Of a DNA stretch of 64,000 nt, positions 46,669 through 55,520 are shown piece by piece. This stretch comes from Rhizobacter sp. Root1238. GTDB lineage: Bacteria > Pseudomonadota > Gammaproteobacteria > Burkholderiales > Burkholderiaceae_C. The translations under genes and the position numbers were made by a program. The first letter of the stretch is position 1, and every line of letters begins with the position of its first letter. Below the pieces are notes generated by a model, which was not told the DNA's origin, did no database searches, and was given only the letters and a program-made list of their open reading frames with translations. The stretch is taken from the NCBI RefSeq assembly GCF_001425825.1, contig NZ_LMDM01000010.1:87182-151181 (forward strand), given 5' to 3'.

Positions 46669-48437
46669 TGGAGTTCCTCTCCGCCAACATGGCGCCGATC
46701 ATGTTCGGCAGCCTGATCGTGTTCCTGCTGTTCGGCTACTCGGTCGCGTTCTCGCTGGCGGCCTGCGGGCTGCTGTTCGGCTTCATCGGCATCGAGCTCG
46801 GGCTGCTGCCGTCGGCGCTGATGCAGGCGCTGCCGCTGCGCATGTTCGGCATCATGCAGAACGACACGCTGCTCGCGGTGCCGTTCTTCACCTTCATGGG
46901 GTTGCTGCTCGAACGCTCCGGCATGGCCGAGGATTTGCTCGACACCATCGGCCAGCTGTTCGGCCCGATCCGCGGCGGGCTCGCGTTCGCGGTGATCCTG
47001 GTCGGTGCGATGCTGGCCGCGACCACCGGCGTGGTGGCCGCGTCGGTGATCTCGATGGGCCTGATCTCGCTGCCGATCATGCTGCGCTATGGCTACGACC
47101 GGCGCGTCGCGTCGGGCGTGATCGCGGCGTCGGGCACGCTCGCGCAGATCATCCCGCCGTCGCTGGTGCTGATCATCATGGCCGACCAGCTGGGCCAGAG
47201 CGTCGGCGACCTGTACAAGGGCGCCTTCATCCCGGGCTTCGTGCTGACCGGCCTGTACGTGCTCTACATCGTCGGCGTGACGGTGTTGCGCCCGCACTGG
47301 GCGCCGGCGCTGCCGAAGGAGGCGCGCACGATCCGCGAGCCCGACGGGACGAGCGGGCTGCGCTCGCTGGGCGTGGTGGTGGTGTTGTCGGTGGCCTCGG
47401 CGTGGGCGTTCGCCCGCACGCGGCCCGACACGACGCCGACCGACGAGCTGATCGTCACGTCGATGTGCGCCGGCGTCGGCTTCGCGTTCCTGCTGGCGGT
47501 GATCAACCGCGTGACGCGGCTGAACCTGCTGTCGAAGATGGCCGAGCGCGTGACCTTCGTGCTGATCCCGCCGCTGGCGCTGATCTTCCTGGTGCTCGGC
47601 ACCATCTTCCTCGGCGTGGCGACGCCGACCGAAGGCGGCGCGATGGGCGCGACCGGCGCGCTGGTGATGGCGCTGGCGCGCCGGCGCCTGAACCTGAGCC
47701 TGCTGCGCCAGGCGATGGACACCACGATGAAGCTGTCGTGCTTCGTGCTGTTCATCCTGGTCGGCTCCACCGTGTTCAGCCTGTCGTTCCAGGGCGTGGA
47801 CGGTCCGAAGTGGGTCGAGCACCTGCTGACCAGCCTGCCCGGCGGCCAGCTCGGCTTCCTGATCGTCGTGAACATCCTGGTGTTCGTGCTGGCGTTCTTC
47901 CTCGACTTCTTCGAGCTGTCGTTCATCATCATCCCGCTGATCGGGCCGGTGGCGCACACGCTGGGCATCGACCTGGTGTGGTTCGGCGTGCTGCTGGCGG
48001 TGAACATGCAGACCTCGTTCATGCACCCGCCGTTCGGCTTCGCGCTGTTCTACCTGCGCAGCGTGGCGCCGGTCGACGACTACACCGACAAGGTGACGAA
48101 GGCGCCGGTCGCGAAGGTGACAACCGGGCAGATCTACCGCGGCGCGATCCCGTTCGTGCTGATCCAGATCGTGATGGTCGGCCTGGTGATCGCGTTCCCC
48201 GGCCTGGTGTCCAGCGGGGTCGGCAAGGAGAAGAAGCTGAACAACGACGAGATCATGCAGCAGCTGCAGCAGGACCGTCAGGACAAGCCGGCGCCGTCGA
48301 TGGACGGGCTGATGCCGCAGCCGGCTGAAGAGCCGGCGTCCGCTTCGTCGTCGTCGTCGTCAACGAAGTCGAGCGCCGACGACGAGCAGATGAAGGCGGT
48401 GGAGCGCGCGCTGCAGCAGGAGGCCGGCAAGAAGTAG
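46665..48437 (+). CDS. dctM: TRAP transporter large permease (DctM type) with Ser-rich tail
   Basis: A 590-residue sodium-coupled permease of the DctM family, which moves a carboxylate delivered by the periplasmic binding protein. Family motifs include PFFTFMGLLLERSGMAEDLL, SGTLAQIIPPSLVLIIMADQ, ATPTEGGAMGATGAL and FLDFFELSFIIIPL. It is much longer than the usual 430 or so residues, with an extra membrane-containing insert near the middle. A hydrophilic C-terminal tail of about 75 residues contains a poly-serine run encoded by (TCG)5. A second ATG one codon in is equally possible. Confidence 0.92.
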   Translation: MMEFLSANMAPIMFGSLIVFLLFGYSVAFSLAACGLLFGFIGIELGLLPSALMQALPLRMFGIMQNDTLLAVPFFTFMGLLLERSGMAEDLLDTIGQLFGPIRGGLAFAVILVGAMLAATTGVVAASVISMGLISLPIMLRYGYDRRVASGVIAASGTLAQIIPPSLVLIIMADQLGQSVGDLYKGAFIPGFVLTGLYVLYIVGVTVLRPHWAPALPKEARTIREPDGTSGLRSLGVVVVLSVASAWAFARTRPDTTPTDELIVTSMCAGVGFAFLLAVINRVTRLNLLSKMAERVTFVLIPPLALIFLVLGTIFLGVATPTEGGAMGATGALVMALARRRLNLSLLRQAMDTTMKLSCFVLFILVGSTVFSLSFQGVDGPKWVEHLLTSLPGGQLGFLIVVNILVFVLAFFLDFFELSFIIIPLIGPVAHTLGIDLVWFGVLLAVNMQTSFMHPPFGFALFYLRSVAPVDDYTDKVTKAPVAKVTTGQIYRGAIPFVLIQIVMVGLVIAFPGLVSSGVGKEKKLNNDEIMQQLQQDRQDKPAPSMDGLMPQPAEEPASASSSSSSTKSSADDEQMKAVERALQQEAGKK

Positions 48438-48446
48438 GCCTGATGC

Positions 48447-48475
48447 CCATCCGGGGAGCGTCCCGCCCCGGATGG
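48447..48475. terminator. Symmetrical hairpin between convergent dctM and takP
   Basis: CCATCCGGGG and CCCCGGATGG form a perfect 10-bp stem with a 9-base loop in the 54-base gap between the two stop codons. It lacks a T-run on either strand but is placed to act on both transcripts. Confidence 0.6.
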
Positions 48476-48491
48476 CACCGGCCCCATCGGC

Positions 48492-49574
48492 CTACAGCTT
48501 CTGCGCCTGCATGAAGTCGTCGAACGCCGCCTCGGCGAAGCGGAACCACAGGTTCTGGTCGGCGCGCACCTTCGCGTAGTCCTCGTAGACCTTCTTCCAG
48601 TTCGGGTTCTTGACCGACAGCTCGGCGTACATCTCCTGCGAGGCCTTGAAGGCCGCCTCCATCACGTCCTTCGGGAAGCGGAACAGCCGCGTGCCGCTGC
48701 CCACCAGCTGCTTCAGCGCGGCCGGGTTGCGGTAGTCGTACTTGGCCTGCATGTCGGTGTGGGCCACCGCGGCGGCGGCCTCGACCACCGCCTTGTACTC
48801 GGGCGTCAACGCGTCGTAGGCCTTGGTGTTGATGAAGAAGTCGAGCTGCGGGCCGCCTTCCCACCAGCCGGGGTAGCAGTAGTTGGGCGCGACCTTGTTG
48901 AAGCCGAGCTTCTGGTCGTCATAGGGTCCGACCCATTCGGCGGCATCGATGGTGCCTTTCTCGAGCGCCGGGTAGATGTCGCCGCCGGGGATGTTCTGCG
49001 GCACCGCGCCGATGCGTTCGAGCACCCGGCCGCCGAAGCCGCCGATGCGCATCTTCAGGCCCTTCATGTCGGCCAGCGACTTGATCTCCTTGCGGAACCA
49101 GCCACCCATCTGCGCGCCAGTGTTGCCGCCGGGGAAGTTGACGATGTTGTACTGGTGATAGAACTCGCGCATCAGCTTCAGGCCGTTGCCCTCGACCATC
49201 CACGCCGTCATCTGTCGCGAGTTCAGCCCGAACGGGATCGCGCAGCCGAGCGCGAAGGTCTCGTCCTTGCCGAAGAAGTAATACGGCGCGGTGTGCGCGA
49301 TCTCGACGGTGGCGTTCTGCACCGCGTCGACCACGCCGAAGGCCGGCATGATCTCGCCGGCCGCGTGCACCGAGACCAGGAACTTGCCGCCGGAAAGCTC
49401 ACCGACCTTCTTCGCGAAGACTTCGGCAGCGCCGAAGATGGTGTCGAGGGATTTGGGGAAGCTGGAAGCGAGACGCCAGCGCAGGGCGGTCTGCGCGTGG
49501 ACGATGGCGGGGGCGCTGGCGGTGGCGAGCACGCCGGCCAGGCCGGTGCGGGTGATGAGGGTGCGGCGGTCCAT
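48492..49574 (-). CDS. TRAP transporter substrate-binding protein (TakP-like)
   Basis: A 360-residue periplasmic protein with a twin-arginine-like leader (MDRRTLITRTGLAGVL) and likely cleavage after AIVHA. The mature part resembles, from memory, TakP of Rhodobacter sphaeroides along its length. Shared stretches include RLASSFPKSLDTIFG, FPGGNTGAQMGGWFR, LKMRIGGFGGRVLERIG and GTIDAAEWVGPYDDQKLGF. TakP binds 2-oxo acids such as pyruvate, so a 2-oxo acid or related carboxylate is the probable substrate. A GAGGAGAG ribosome site precedes the ATG. It is convergent with dctQM. Confidence 0.92.
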   Translation of the reverse strand: MDRRTLITRTGLAGVLATASAPAIVHAQTALRWRLASSFPKSLDTIFGAAEVFAKKVGELSGGKFLVSVHAAGEIMPAFGVVDAVQNATVEIAHTAPYYFFGKDETFALGCAIPFGLNSRQMTAWMVEGNGLKLMREFYHQYNIVNFPGGNTGAQMGGWFRKEIKSLADMKGLKMRIGGFGGRVLERIGAVPQNIPGGDIYPALEKGTIDAAEWVGPYDDQKLGFNKVAPNYCYPGWWEGGPQLDFFINTKAYDALTPEYKAVVEAAAAVAHTDMQAKYDYRNPAALKQLVGSGTRLFRFPKDVMEAAFKASQEMYAELSVKNPNWKKVYEDYAKVRADQNLWFRFAEAAFDDFMQAQKL

Positions 49575-49640
49575 GGTTCTCTCCTCGTGTAGGTAGGGCG
49601 GGGAGATTTTTTACGGAACCGCGATGGAGGCAGGGACGGA

Positions 49641-49659
49641 CTTTCCCCGTTGGGGAAAG
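49641..49659. promoter_or_regulatory. Palindrome upstream of the takP-like gene (possible operator)
   Basis: CTTTCCCC-GTT-GGGGAAAG is a perfect 8-bp inverted repeat about 67-85 bases before the binding-protein start codon, a position suited to an activator site. The nearby LuxR-type regulator is the obvious candidate. No matching palindrome was seen before dctQ. Confidence 0.5.
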
Positions 49660-49813
49660 CCCCGTGTAAACGAGACGCCGAATATGGAATCCGCCGCGTA
49701 GACCTCCTCATAACTCAACTGTCTCATGACCAGCGTGGCGCCATTTCAGCCAATCGGTAGTAAGGGTCGGGAAAATTCCACTGAACCCATCCGCCACAGC
49801 TTGAAAAGCAATA

Positions 49814-50135
49814 TTAGATGACTTTACCAACTTCAACTGCATGTCGCTGACATAGGTGACCGAATTCGGTGTACTCGTTCCTCAACAGATGCAAAGTGGC
49901 ATGCTCGTGGAACTGCTGGCGAAGCTCACCGATTCGGTCCTTCTGTTGCCTAGTCGAGTTATCAAAGATACGATCATACATTCTAGAAATATCTGATTTT
50001 CCGTTCGTCAACACCGTCAACGAGAGATCATTTTGAATACAACCATTCTTCGAAAAAATTTCGCGACCTATCTCACCCGAAACCGTCTGGATTTCTTTTG
50101 CATAATCCTTCTTTGTTATGCGATCAGCGGAAAAA
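49814..50135 (-). pseudogene. Displaced C-terminal part of the upstream effector-like gene
   Basis: After the stop at 50116 the minus strand stays open in another frame to a TAA at 49814. That frame encodes a well-formed hydrophilic segment (SADRITKKDYAKEIQTVSGE ... LRQQFHEHATLHLL). Restoring one base in the A5/T5 run at 50131-50135 joins it in frame to the main gene, giving an intact protein of 571 residues. No start codon with a ribosome site is visible for separate translation. The rest of the 49575-50115 interval holds only the palindrome listed separately. Confidence 0.7.
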
Positions 50136-51528
50136 TACCGCGCCTGCCGCCAAGCACCCTTACAGAATTTCCGCGATAATCGAAGCTATCCATCATTAGC
50201 ATAATTTCTCGACGGCACAGAATGTGGAATTGTGATATTTTATCCTCCGCAAGAAGCGCCAAAGACCTTTCAACGAAGACCTTCTTTTTGTCGTCAAGAT
50301 CTGATGCGTCCTTTTTCTTTTTCGTTAAATTTACCCAACAGTCAAAGACATCACTCATGCTCGAGAGATAGCTTAGCCGCGCATTCGGATAAAGCTTTCC
50401 ATTCTCTTCTTTTTGCAAACCACTTAACGAGGACGCGGCATATTTAACCAATTCGTTCGTGGAGGTCGTGGTAAATAACTTTGCAGTCCGCCGAAACATC
50501 TCGTATTGCGCGGAAAAAATCTCAATCCTGCTTTTAATCATCGTTTGGCGCAGTTCATTCTGCGGGCACGACGCCCCAGTGAGTTCGTGCTTCGGAACGT
50601 TGTTTGGCAAACCTTTCTGATCTAGAAGCTCGACGTGCTTGCCGATGGCTGAGGACTTTGCCAATCCACTCCTGTGAGCAACTCCATCGCGACTGCGAGG
50701 AGACTTCTCATCATTCTCCCTTGTGCCATTCCCATTCAGCAGCCGGCGATTTTGCTGACCGAGATGGGAACGAACATCCAGCCCCATTGGTTCCGCGTCG
50801 CTTCGACGTACTAAGTCCTGTGCCTTTTCCTTGCCCTCAAGATCAGCAATCAACTCATCGAGCGTTTCCAAATCAGCCTTGGAAACTCTTCCATTAGGAG
50901 AAATCTGAAAGTCCGCATAGTTATTTTTTGCGCTTAGCTCAAGAGGCCATACAAACTGCACGGATCCAAGCTCATTTTTGCCGTCGCCATCAAAATTACC
51001 ACTACTGGAGTTCGCAAGGGTCAAGTAACTAGAGAGCCGACCCAACGCGCCATGAAACCCATTAACATCGCCTTGCTCCATGGCCGCAGCCGCCCCCCTC
51101 TCAAACTCCAGGAACGCGCCATCAAATTCTGACTTCCCTCTACTGTCAATCGGCTTATATTTAATGGCATGCATCTGCTCGAAAAGCAGGCGATAGCATG
51201 CCTCGACGACGAGCCTGCGACTTGGCGCGTCCAAGTCAGAGAAGTCAACTTTACGGAATTCATCGATCATTCCAGATACAAGTCCGCTCGCCGATTTCAG
51301 AGCTACACTGCGGTTGGATGTAGCCCATCTATCCACCAGAAATACTCGCTCTTTTTTTTGAGTATCATATTCAAGTGTGAACCTTCGTTGGCAGACCTTT
51401 ACCGCACCTTGACGCTGCTCGGCAATCTTTGTATTCACGGGTGCCACGGGCACATGCGGCGCTGTTGCGCCGTCATCGCTCTCCGTCTTAACCTGCTGGC
51501 GCGAGGATGTAAGGGTGTTGGTTTTCAT
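50116..51528 (-). CDS. Unrecognised AT-rich gene, effector-like, probably frameshifted
   Basis: A 470-residue reading frame that I cannot assign to a family. It lies in markedly AT-richer DNA (line 50461-50520 is 28/60 G+C against about 70% in neighbouring genes). The first 50 residues are Ser/Thr/Pro/Val-rich and unstructured-looking (MKTNTLTSSRQQVKTESDDG). There are no membrane segments or Sec signal. The middle has a charged, low-complexity linker (about 225-290). The frame ends early at a probable one-base deletion. TGGAG precedes the ATG and an hrp-box-like motif lies 80 bases upstream. A type III secreted effector is the leading inference, with a horizontally acquired toxin or orphan protein as alternatives. 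Confidence 0.75.
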   Translation of the reverse strand: MKTNTLTSSRQQVKTESDDGATAPHVPVAPVNTKIAEQRQGAVKVCQRRFTLEYDTQKKERVFLVDRWATSNRSVALKSASGLVSGMIDEFRKVDFSDLDAPSRRLVVEACYRLLFEQMHAIKYKPIDSRGKSEFDGAFLEFERGAAAAMEQGDVNGFHGALGRLSSYLTLANSSSGNFDGDGKNELGSVQFVWPLELSAKNNYADFQISPNGRVSKADLETLDELIADLEGKEKAQDLVRRSDAEPMGLDVRSHLGQQNRRLLNGNGTRENDEKSPRSRDGVAHRSGLAKSSAIGKHVELLDQKGLPNNVPKHELTGASCPQNELRQTMIKSRIEIFSAQYEMFRRTAKLFTTTSTNELVKYAASSLSGLQKEENGKLYPNARLSYLSSMSDVFDCWVNLTKKKKDASDLDDKKKVFVERSLALLAEDKISQFHILCRREIMLMMDSFDYRGNSVRVLGGRRGIFPLIA

Positions 51529-51607
51529 GAACTAGCTCCAGGGCGCAGTAAAACGATGCCTCGCCATGCAGCGATCACACACAGATCACTCACAAGCAGG
51601 CTCCCCC

Positions 51608-51635
51608 TGTGTGACCGATCCGCCATCCAAGTTCC
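51608..51635 (-). promoter_or_regulatory. hrp-box-like promoter of the effector-like gene
   Basis: GGAACT-N15-TCACACA on the minus strand, compared with the HrpL consensus GGAACC-N15/16-CCACNNA: one mismatch in each half and correct spacing. It lies 80 bases before the ATG at 51528. The same motif form occurs before the leucine-rich-repeat gene. The remaining 51529-51710 interval shows no gene. Confidence 0.6.
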
Positions 51636-51710
51636 AAGCCAGGACAAAAGGCTTCGCCCCATCCCGCCGATTCGCACTCTCAGGTGCGTTCCCCGCGCGC
51701 TCACCCTGCC

Positions 51711-53504
51711 TCACCCGCCCCGCACCCCCAGCTTGAAACTGATCATCGCCCGCAGCTTGTTCGGCACCACCGGCTTCACCAGCAGGTGGAAGTTGTGCGC
51801 CTGCGCCTCCACCTCGTGGTTGGTCATCGTGCTGCCGCTCACCATGATGGCCGGCACGCCCGGCCCGAAGCGTTCGCGCAGCGCCTGGATCGCCTCCAGC
51901 CCGGTGTGGCCGTGCTCCAGCCGGTAGTCGACGATCAGCAGGTCCGGCACCTCGTGGCCGGCGTCGTCGCTCTGCGCCCAGGCCCGGCAGGCCGCCACCG
52001 TCTCGAAGCTGCGCACGCTCGCGCCCCAGCCCTTCAGCAGCACCTCCAGCCCGTCGCGCACCGCCGGTTCGTCCTCGACGATCACGATGCGTCGCCGGTC
52101 CAGCGTCAGCCCGATCGGCGCCTTGCTGCCGAATGACGCCGCCGCCACGCGCGGCGCCTTGCCGGGCGGCAACTCCAGCGAGAACACCGTGCCATGACCC
52201 GGCCGCGAACGCAGCGACAGTGGCGCCTCCATCAGCCCGGCCAGCCGCTTGACGATCGCCAGCCCCAGGCCCAGCCCCTTGCGCTGGTGCGGCGCCAGCG
52301 CGTCGCCCTGTGGCACCTGGTAGAACTCCTCGAAGATGCGCTCCTGCTCGCGCTCGCGGATGCCGACGCCGGTGTCCCACACCTGTAGCAGCAGCCGCCC
52401 GCCGCGCTTGCGGCAGCTCACCAGCACCGTGCCGTCCTGCGTGTAGCGGATCGCGTTCGACACCAGGTTGCGCAGGATGCGCTCCACCAGCACCGGGTCG
52501 GCGAACGCGTTGTGCGCGCCGCCGCGAAAGCGCAGCCCCAGCCCCTTCTCGAACGCCGTCGGCTCGAAGTGCAGCTTCAGCCGCCCGAACATCGCGCCGA
52601 CGTTGAAATGCTCGGCCTGCGTCTCGACGCCGCCGGTGTCGATCTTCGTGATGTCGAGCAGCTCCGAGAACAGCCCCTCCAGCGCGTCGACCGAGCCGTT
52701 GATGCTGTTGACGAGGTGGATCACCTCCTCGTCGTGGCTGCGCTGGCGCAGCGCCTCGGCAAACAAGCCCATCGCATGCAGCGGCTGCCGCAGGTCGTGG
52801 CTCGCGGCCGCGAAGAACTGCGTCTTCGAGCGGTTGGCCACCTCGGCCTGCTGGCGCGCCGCATCGGCGGCCGCCTTCTCGGCCCGCAGCTGCGCGCTCA
52901 GTTCATCGGCTCGCAGCTTCAGCTTCAGCAGGTTCTCGTAGTTGAGCCGGTAATCGCTCGCGAGCAGCGTCGTCATCGCGACGATCGTCAGCAGCACGCC
53001 CGCCAGCACCAGGTCGTCGAAGCCGCCCGGCAGCCCGACGCGCAGCACGGTGGGCGCAAAGCACAGCAGCGCGAAGACGTTGTAGACCTTGCGCATCGGC
53101 GCGAGGATCGGCATGCCCGCCACGCAGAAGCTGTAGACGGTGAGCAGCAGCCCGATGCGCTCCGTCGTGCCGCCGTGCGGGTAGAACAGCCACGCGGCCG
53201 AGCCCCAGACGATGCCCGAGCCCATCGTCGCGCCGACCCACACGCGGAACCACGGCTGCGCGTCAGCCACCGTCTGCACGTTGCGGCCGCGGAAGGCGCC
53301 CAGCGCCCACAGGCGGAACAGCCACAACCCCCAGAACATCACCATCCAGCCGGCCAGCAGCCAGCGCGGCGCATGGTCCCAGAACAGCAGCGCCATCACC
53401 GACGCGCCGGCCGCGTTGCCGGCCAGCGTGGTCGGCACGTACGAATACAGCCCGTGGATGCGCTCGACTTCGGTCAGCTCGCGCGGCGATGCCGGGGCCG
53501 ACAT
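51711..53504 (-). CDS. Hybrid sensor histidine kinase / response regulator
   Basis: A 597-residue membrane kinase. Residues about 30-185 hold six or so membrane segments without a separate sensory domain. A coiled linker (190-225) leads to HisKA with phospho-His236 (FFAAASHDLRQPLHAMGLFA). HATPase motifs follow (NLVSNAIRYTQDG, DTGVGIRE, KGLGLGLAIVKRL). A C-terminal receiver domain has the acceptor aspartate in LLIVDYRLEHG. It starts 1 base after the stop of a LuxR-type regulator, its likely partner. The signal is unknown. Confidence 0.92.
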   Translation of the reverse strand: MSAPASPRELTEVERIHGLYSYVPTTLAGNAAGASVMALLFWDHAPRWLLAGWMVMFWGLWLFRLWALGAFRGRNVQTVADAQPWFRVWVGATMGSGIVWGSAAWLFYPHGGTTERIGLLLTVYSFCVAGMPILAPMRKVYNVFALLCFAPTVLRVGLPGGFDDLVLAGVLLTIVAMTTLLASDYRLNYENLLKLKLRADELSAQLRAEKAAADAARQQAEVANRSKTQFFAAASHDLRQPLHAMGLFAEALRQRSHDEEVIHLVNSINGSVDALEGLFSELLDITKIDTGGVETQAEHFNVGAMFGRLKLHFEPTAFEKGLGLRFRGGAHNAFADPVLVERILRNLVSNAIRYTQDGTVLVSCRKRGGRLLLQVWDTGVGIREREQERIFEEFYQVPQGDALAPHQRKGLGLGLAIVKRLAGLMEAPLSLRSRPGHGTVFSLELPPGKAPRVAAASFGSKAPIGLTLDRRRIVIVEDEPAVRDGLEVLLKGWGASVRSFETVAACRAWAQSDDAGHEVPDLLIVDYRLEHGHTGLEAIQALRERFGPGVPAIMVSGSTMTNHEVEAQAHNFHLLVKPVVPNKLRAMISFKLGVRGG

Positions 53505-53505
53505 G

Positions 53506-54240
53506 TCAGCTCTTGCGCCAGGCCGAGAACCCACCGTGGGCTTGCGTCATCTGGCTGACGGCCAGCACCGCCTGCGTGCGCGAGCTGACGTTCAGCACCC
53601 GCAGCACCGCGGCCACGTGGTCCTTCACCGTCTCGACCGACAGTCCCAGCTCGCGGGCGATCAGCTTGTTCGGGTTGCCTTGCAGCAGCAACGCCAGCAC
53701 GTCGGTCTGGCGCGGCGTGAGGCCGAGCGACGCGATCGACGGATGCTGCTGGAAGCCGCCGCCGCGCGCCGCCTCGCCGATCTGGTTGACCGCCGTCGGC
53801 ACGCTGCCCCACGGCGAGTCTTGCGCGCGTTCGGACGGCCGGTCGTTGCCGATGCTGATCGACGGCACGTAGATGCCGCCGGACATCACCATGCGCAGCG
53901 CATCGAACAGCGTTTCGTTGGAGGCGCGCTTCGGCACGAAGCCCATCGCGCCCAGGTCGATCGAGCGGATCACGTCGCTCGCGCGGTCGGAGGCCGACAC
54001 CACCACCACCGGCAGCGCCGGGTAGGTGCTGCGGAACTCGACCAGCAGGTCGAAGCCGTCGGCGTCGCCGAGGTGCAGGTCGAGCAGCACCAGGTCGAAG
54101 TCGTTGTCGGCAGCCAGCGTCTCACGCGCGGCGCGGGCACTGCCGGCACCGACCACGCTGACGTGGTCGCCCAGGCCCTGGATCACGGTCTGCAAGGCCG
54201 ACAGGATCAACGGATGGTCATCGACCAGCAGCACTTTCAT
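53506..54240 (-). CDS. LuxR-type response regulator
   Basis: A 244-residue regulator with receiver acceptor Asp54 (LVLLDLHLGDADG), the lysine in GFVPKRAS, and a C-terminal LuxR helix-turn-helix (GLTPRQTDVLALLLQGNPNK, SVETVKDHVAAVLRVL). Between the domains is a 45-residue linker. It is cotranscribed with the hybrid kinase. Being next to an AT-rich effector-like gene it could control host-interaction genes, but nothing in the sequence proves it. Confidence 0.92.
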   Translation of the reverse strand: MKVLLVDDHPLILSALQTVIQGLGDHVSVVGAGSARAARETLAADNDFDLVLLDLHLGDADGFDLLVEFRSTYPALPVVVVSASDRASDVIRSIDLGAMGFVPKRASNETLFDALRMVMSGGIYVPSISIGNDRPSERAQDSPWGSVPTAVNQIGEAARGGGFQQHPSIASLGLTPRQTDVLALLLQGNPNKLIARELGLSVETVKDHVAAVLRVLNVSSRTQAVLAVSQMTQAHGGFSAWRKS

Positions 54241-54371
54241 CGCGACATCCCTTTCGTGCAGGCCCGGGGCACGGCGTCGGCCCGGGACAAAGCGCCGATG
54301 CTAGCCCAGCGCTCGGGCCACCCCGCCCCCCCTGAAGAGGGTGCGGCCGCGCCGCCGTGTGAACGCCGGTG

Positions 54372-54824
54372 TCAAACGTAGCGCCGTGTCAGCGATTCGG
54401 CCACGCACACCGGCTTGGTCGATCCCTCGCGCTCCATCGTGACCTCGATCGTCAACTGCGCGCCGCCGTCGAGCGGCTCGCAGGCCAGCAACCTGAAACT
54501 GCCGCGCAACCGGCTGCCCACCGGCACCGGCGCCGGAAAGCGCACCCGGTTCAGCCCGTAGTTGACGCCCATGCGGGTGTCGCCGACCTCGAAGGCCGAC
54601 GCGAACATCTCCGGCAGCAGGCTCAGCGTGAGGAAGCCGTGCGCGATGGTGGTCCTGAACGGCCCGGCCGCCGCGCGCGCCGGGTCGACGTGGATCCACT
54701 GGTGGTCGCCGGTGGCCTCGGCAAACTGGTCGATGCGGCGCTGGTCGACCTCGATCCAGCCGCTCAGGCCGATGTCCTGGCCCACCAGGGCCTGCAGGTC
54801 GGCGAGCTTCTCGAAACGTTTCAT
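54372..54824 (-). CDS. MaoC-like (R)-hydratase
   Basis: A 150-residue hot-dog-fold protein with the MaoC hydratase signature FAEATGDHQWIHVDPARA and IAHGFLTLSLLPEM. The family hydrates enoyl-CoA or forms (R)-3-hydroxyacyl-CoA, and could link fatty acid oxidation to PHB precursors. Its start shares one base with the ParA stop, an unusual pairing of a lipid enzyme and a partition-type ATPase. Confidence 0.9.
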   Translation of the reverse strand: MKRFEKLADLQALVGQDIGLSGWIEVDQRRIDQFAEATGDHQWIHVDPARAAAGPFRTTIAHGFLTLSLLPEMFASAFEVGDTRMGVNYGLNRVRFPAPVPVGSRLRGSFRLLACEPLDGGAQLTIEVTMEREGSTKPVCVAESLTRRYV

Positions 54825-55441
54825 CAGGCCTCCAGCCACTGCAGCAGCGGCTGCCATTGTTCGAGGTCGCGCTCGACGCGGCTCGGTGCCACGTCCCACA
54901 GCGTCAGGCCGCGCGCGGCCAGGTGCACGTAGTTCTGCGTGTCGCGCAGGAAGCCGAGCAGCGGCACCTGCAGCGTCTCGAGGAAGCTGCGCAGCTGGTC
55001 GGCCGAGATGGTGCCGTCGCGCACCCGCATGCCGACGATCGCGATCGACACCTTGTCGCCGCGCCGCCGCGCCAGCAGCTCTCGCACGAAGGCGTGCGTC
55101 GCGTGGATGTCGAAGATGCTGGGCTGCAGCGGCACGAGCACCTTGTCGGCCAGTTTCATCACCTCGTCGAGCCGCTTGCCATGCAGGCCGGCGGGGGTGT
55201 CGAGCACCGCGTGCGTCGTGCCCTTCGGCGGACGCACGATCTCGTCGTGCGCCAGGTCCCAGCCGGTGATCGCGGGCAGGTTCGCGGGCCGCAGCGACAG
55301 CCAGGTGCGGGCCGACTGCTGGCGGTCGACATCGCCCAGCATCACCGCATGGCCCGCCTGGGCCAGGTACCCTGCGATGTTGGTGGACAAGGTGCTTTTT
55401 CCGACCCCGCCCTTCGGATTGGCCACCACGATCACTGGCAT
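54824..55441 (-). CDS. Orphan ParA family ATPase
   Basis: A 205-residue deviant Walker ATPase with NPKGGVGKSTLSTNIAG at the N-terminus, LGDVDRQQSARTWL (Walker A' region partner) and VLDTPAG. It is short, lacking the helix-turn-helix of plasmid ParA, and no parB gene or parS-like site is nearby. Small orphan ParA proteins position cellular cargo such as chemotaxis clusters, carboxysomes or PHB granules. An AGGAG site precedes the ATG. Confidence 0.88.
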   Translation of the reverse strand: MPVIVVANPKGGVGKSTLSTNIAGYLAQAGHAVMLGDVDRQQSARTWLSLRPANLPAITGWDLAHDEIVRPPKGTTHAVLDTPAGLHGKRLDEVMKLADKVLVPLQPSIFDIHATHAFVRELLARRRGDKVSIAIVGMRVRDGTISADQLRSFLETLQVPLLGFLRDTQNYVHLAARGLTLWDVAPSRVERDLEQWQPLLQWLEA

Positions 55442-55520
55442 GCAATGCTCCTGACGATCCTTGTTTGCGGTTATGTTAACGAACACTATCGTTGTTGGGC
55501 ACCCAATACTTACCCCCGCC

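Noticed and set aside
50116..50160. Programmed -1 frameshifting at the T5 run
   Set aside because: The codons at the run do not form an X-XXY-YYZ slippery heptamer and no downstream stem or pseudoknot is evident, so mutation or sequencing error is simpler.
51021..51263. Short frames on both strands within the AT-rich gene
   Set aside because: The 470-codon frame covers the region with good codon structure; the others lack ribosome sites and family features.
54824..55441. Plasmid or integrated-element partition locus
   Set aside because: ParA stands alone, with no ParB, replication gene, integrase or att-like repeats around it.
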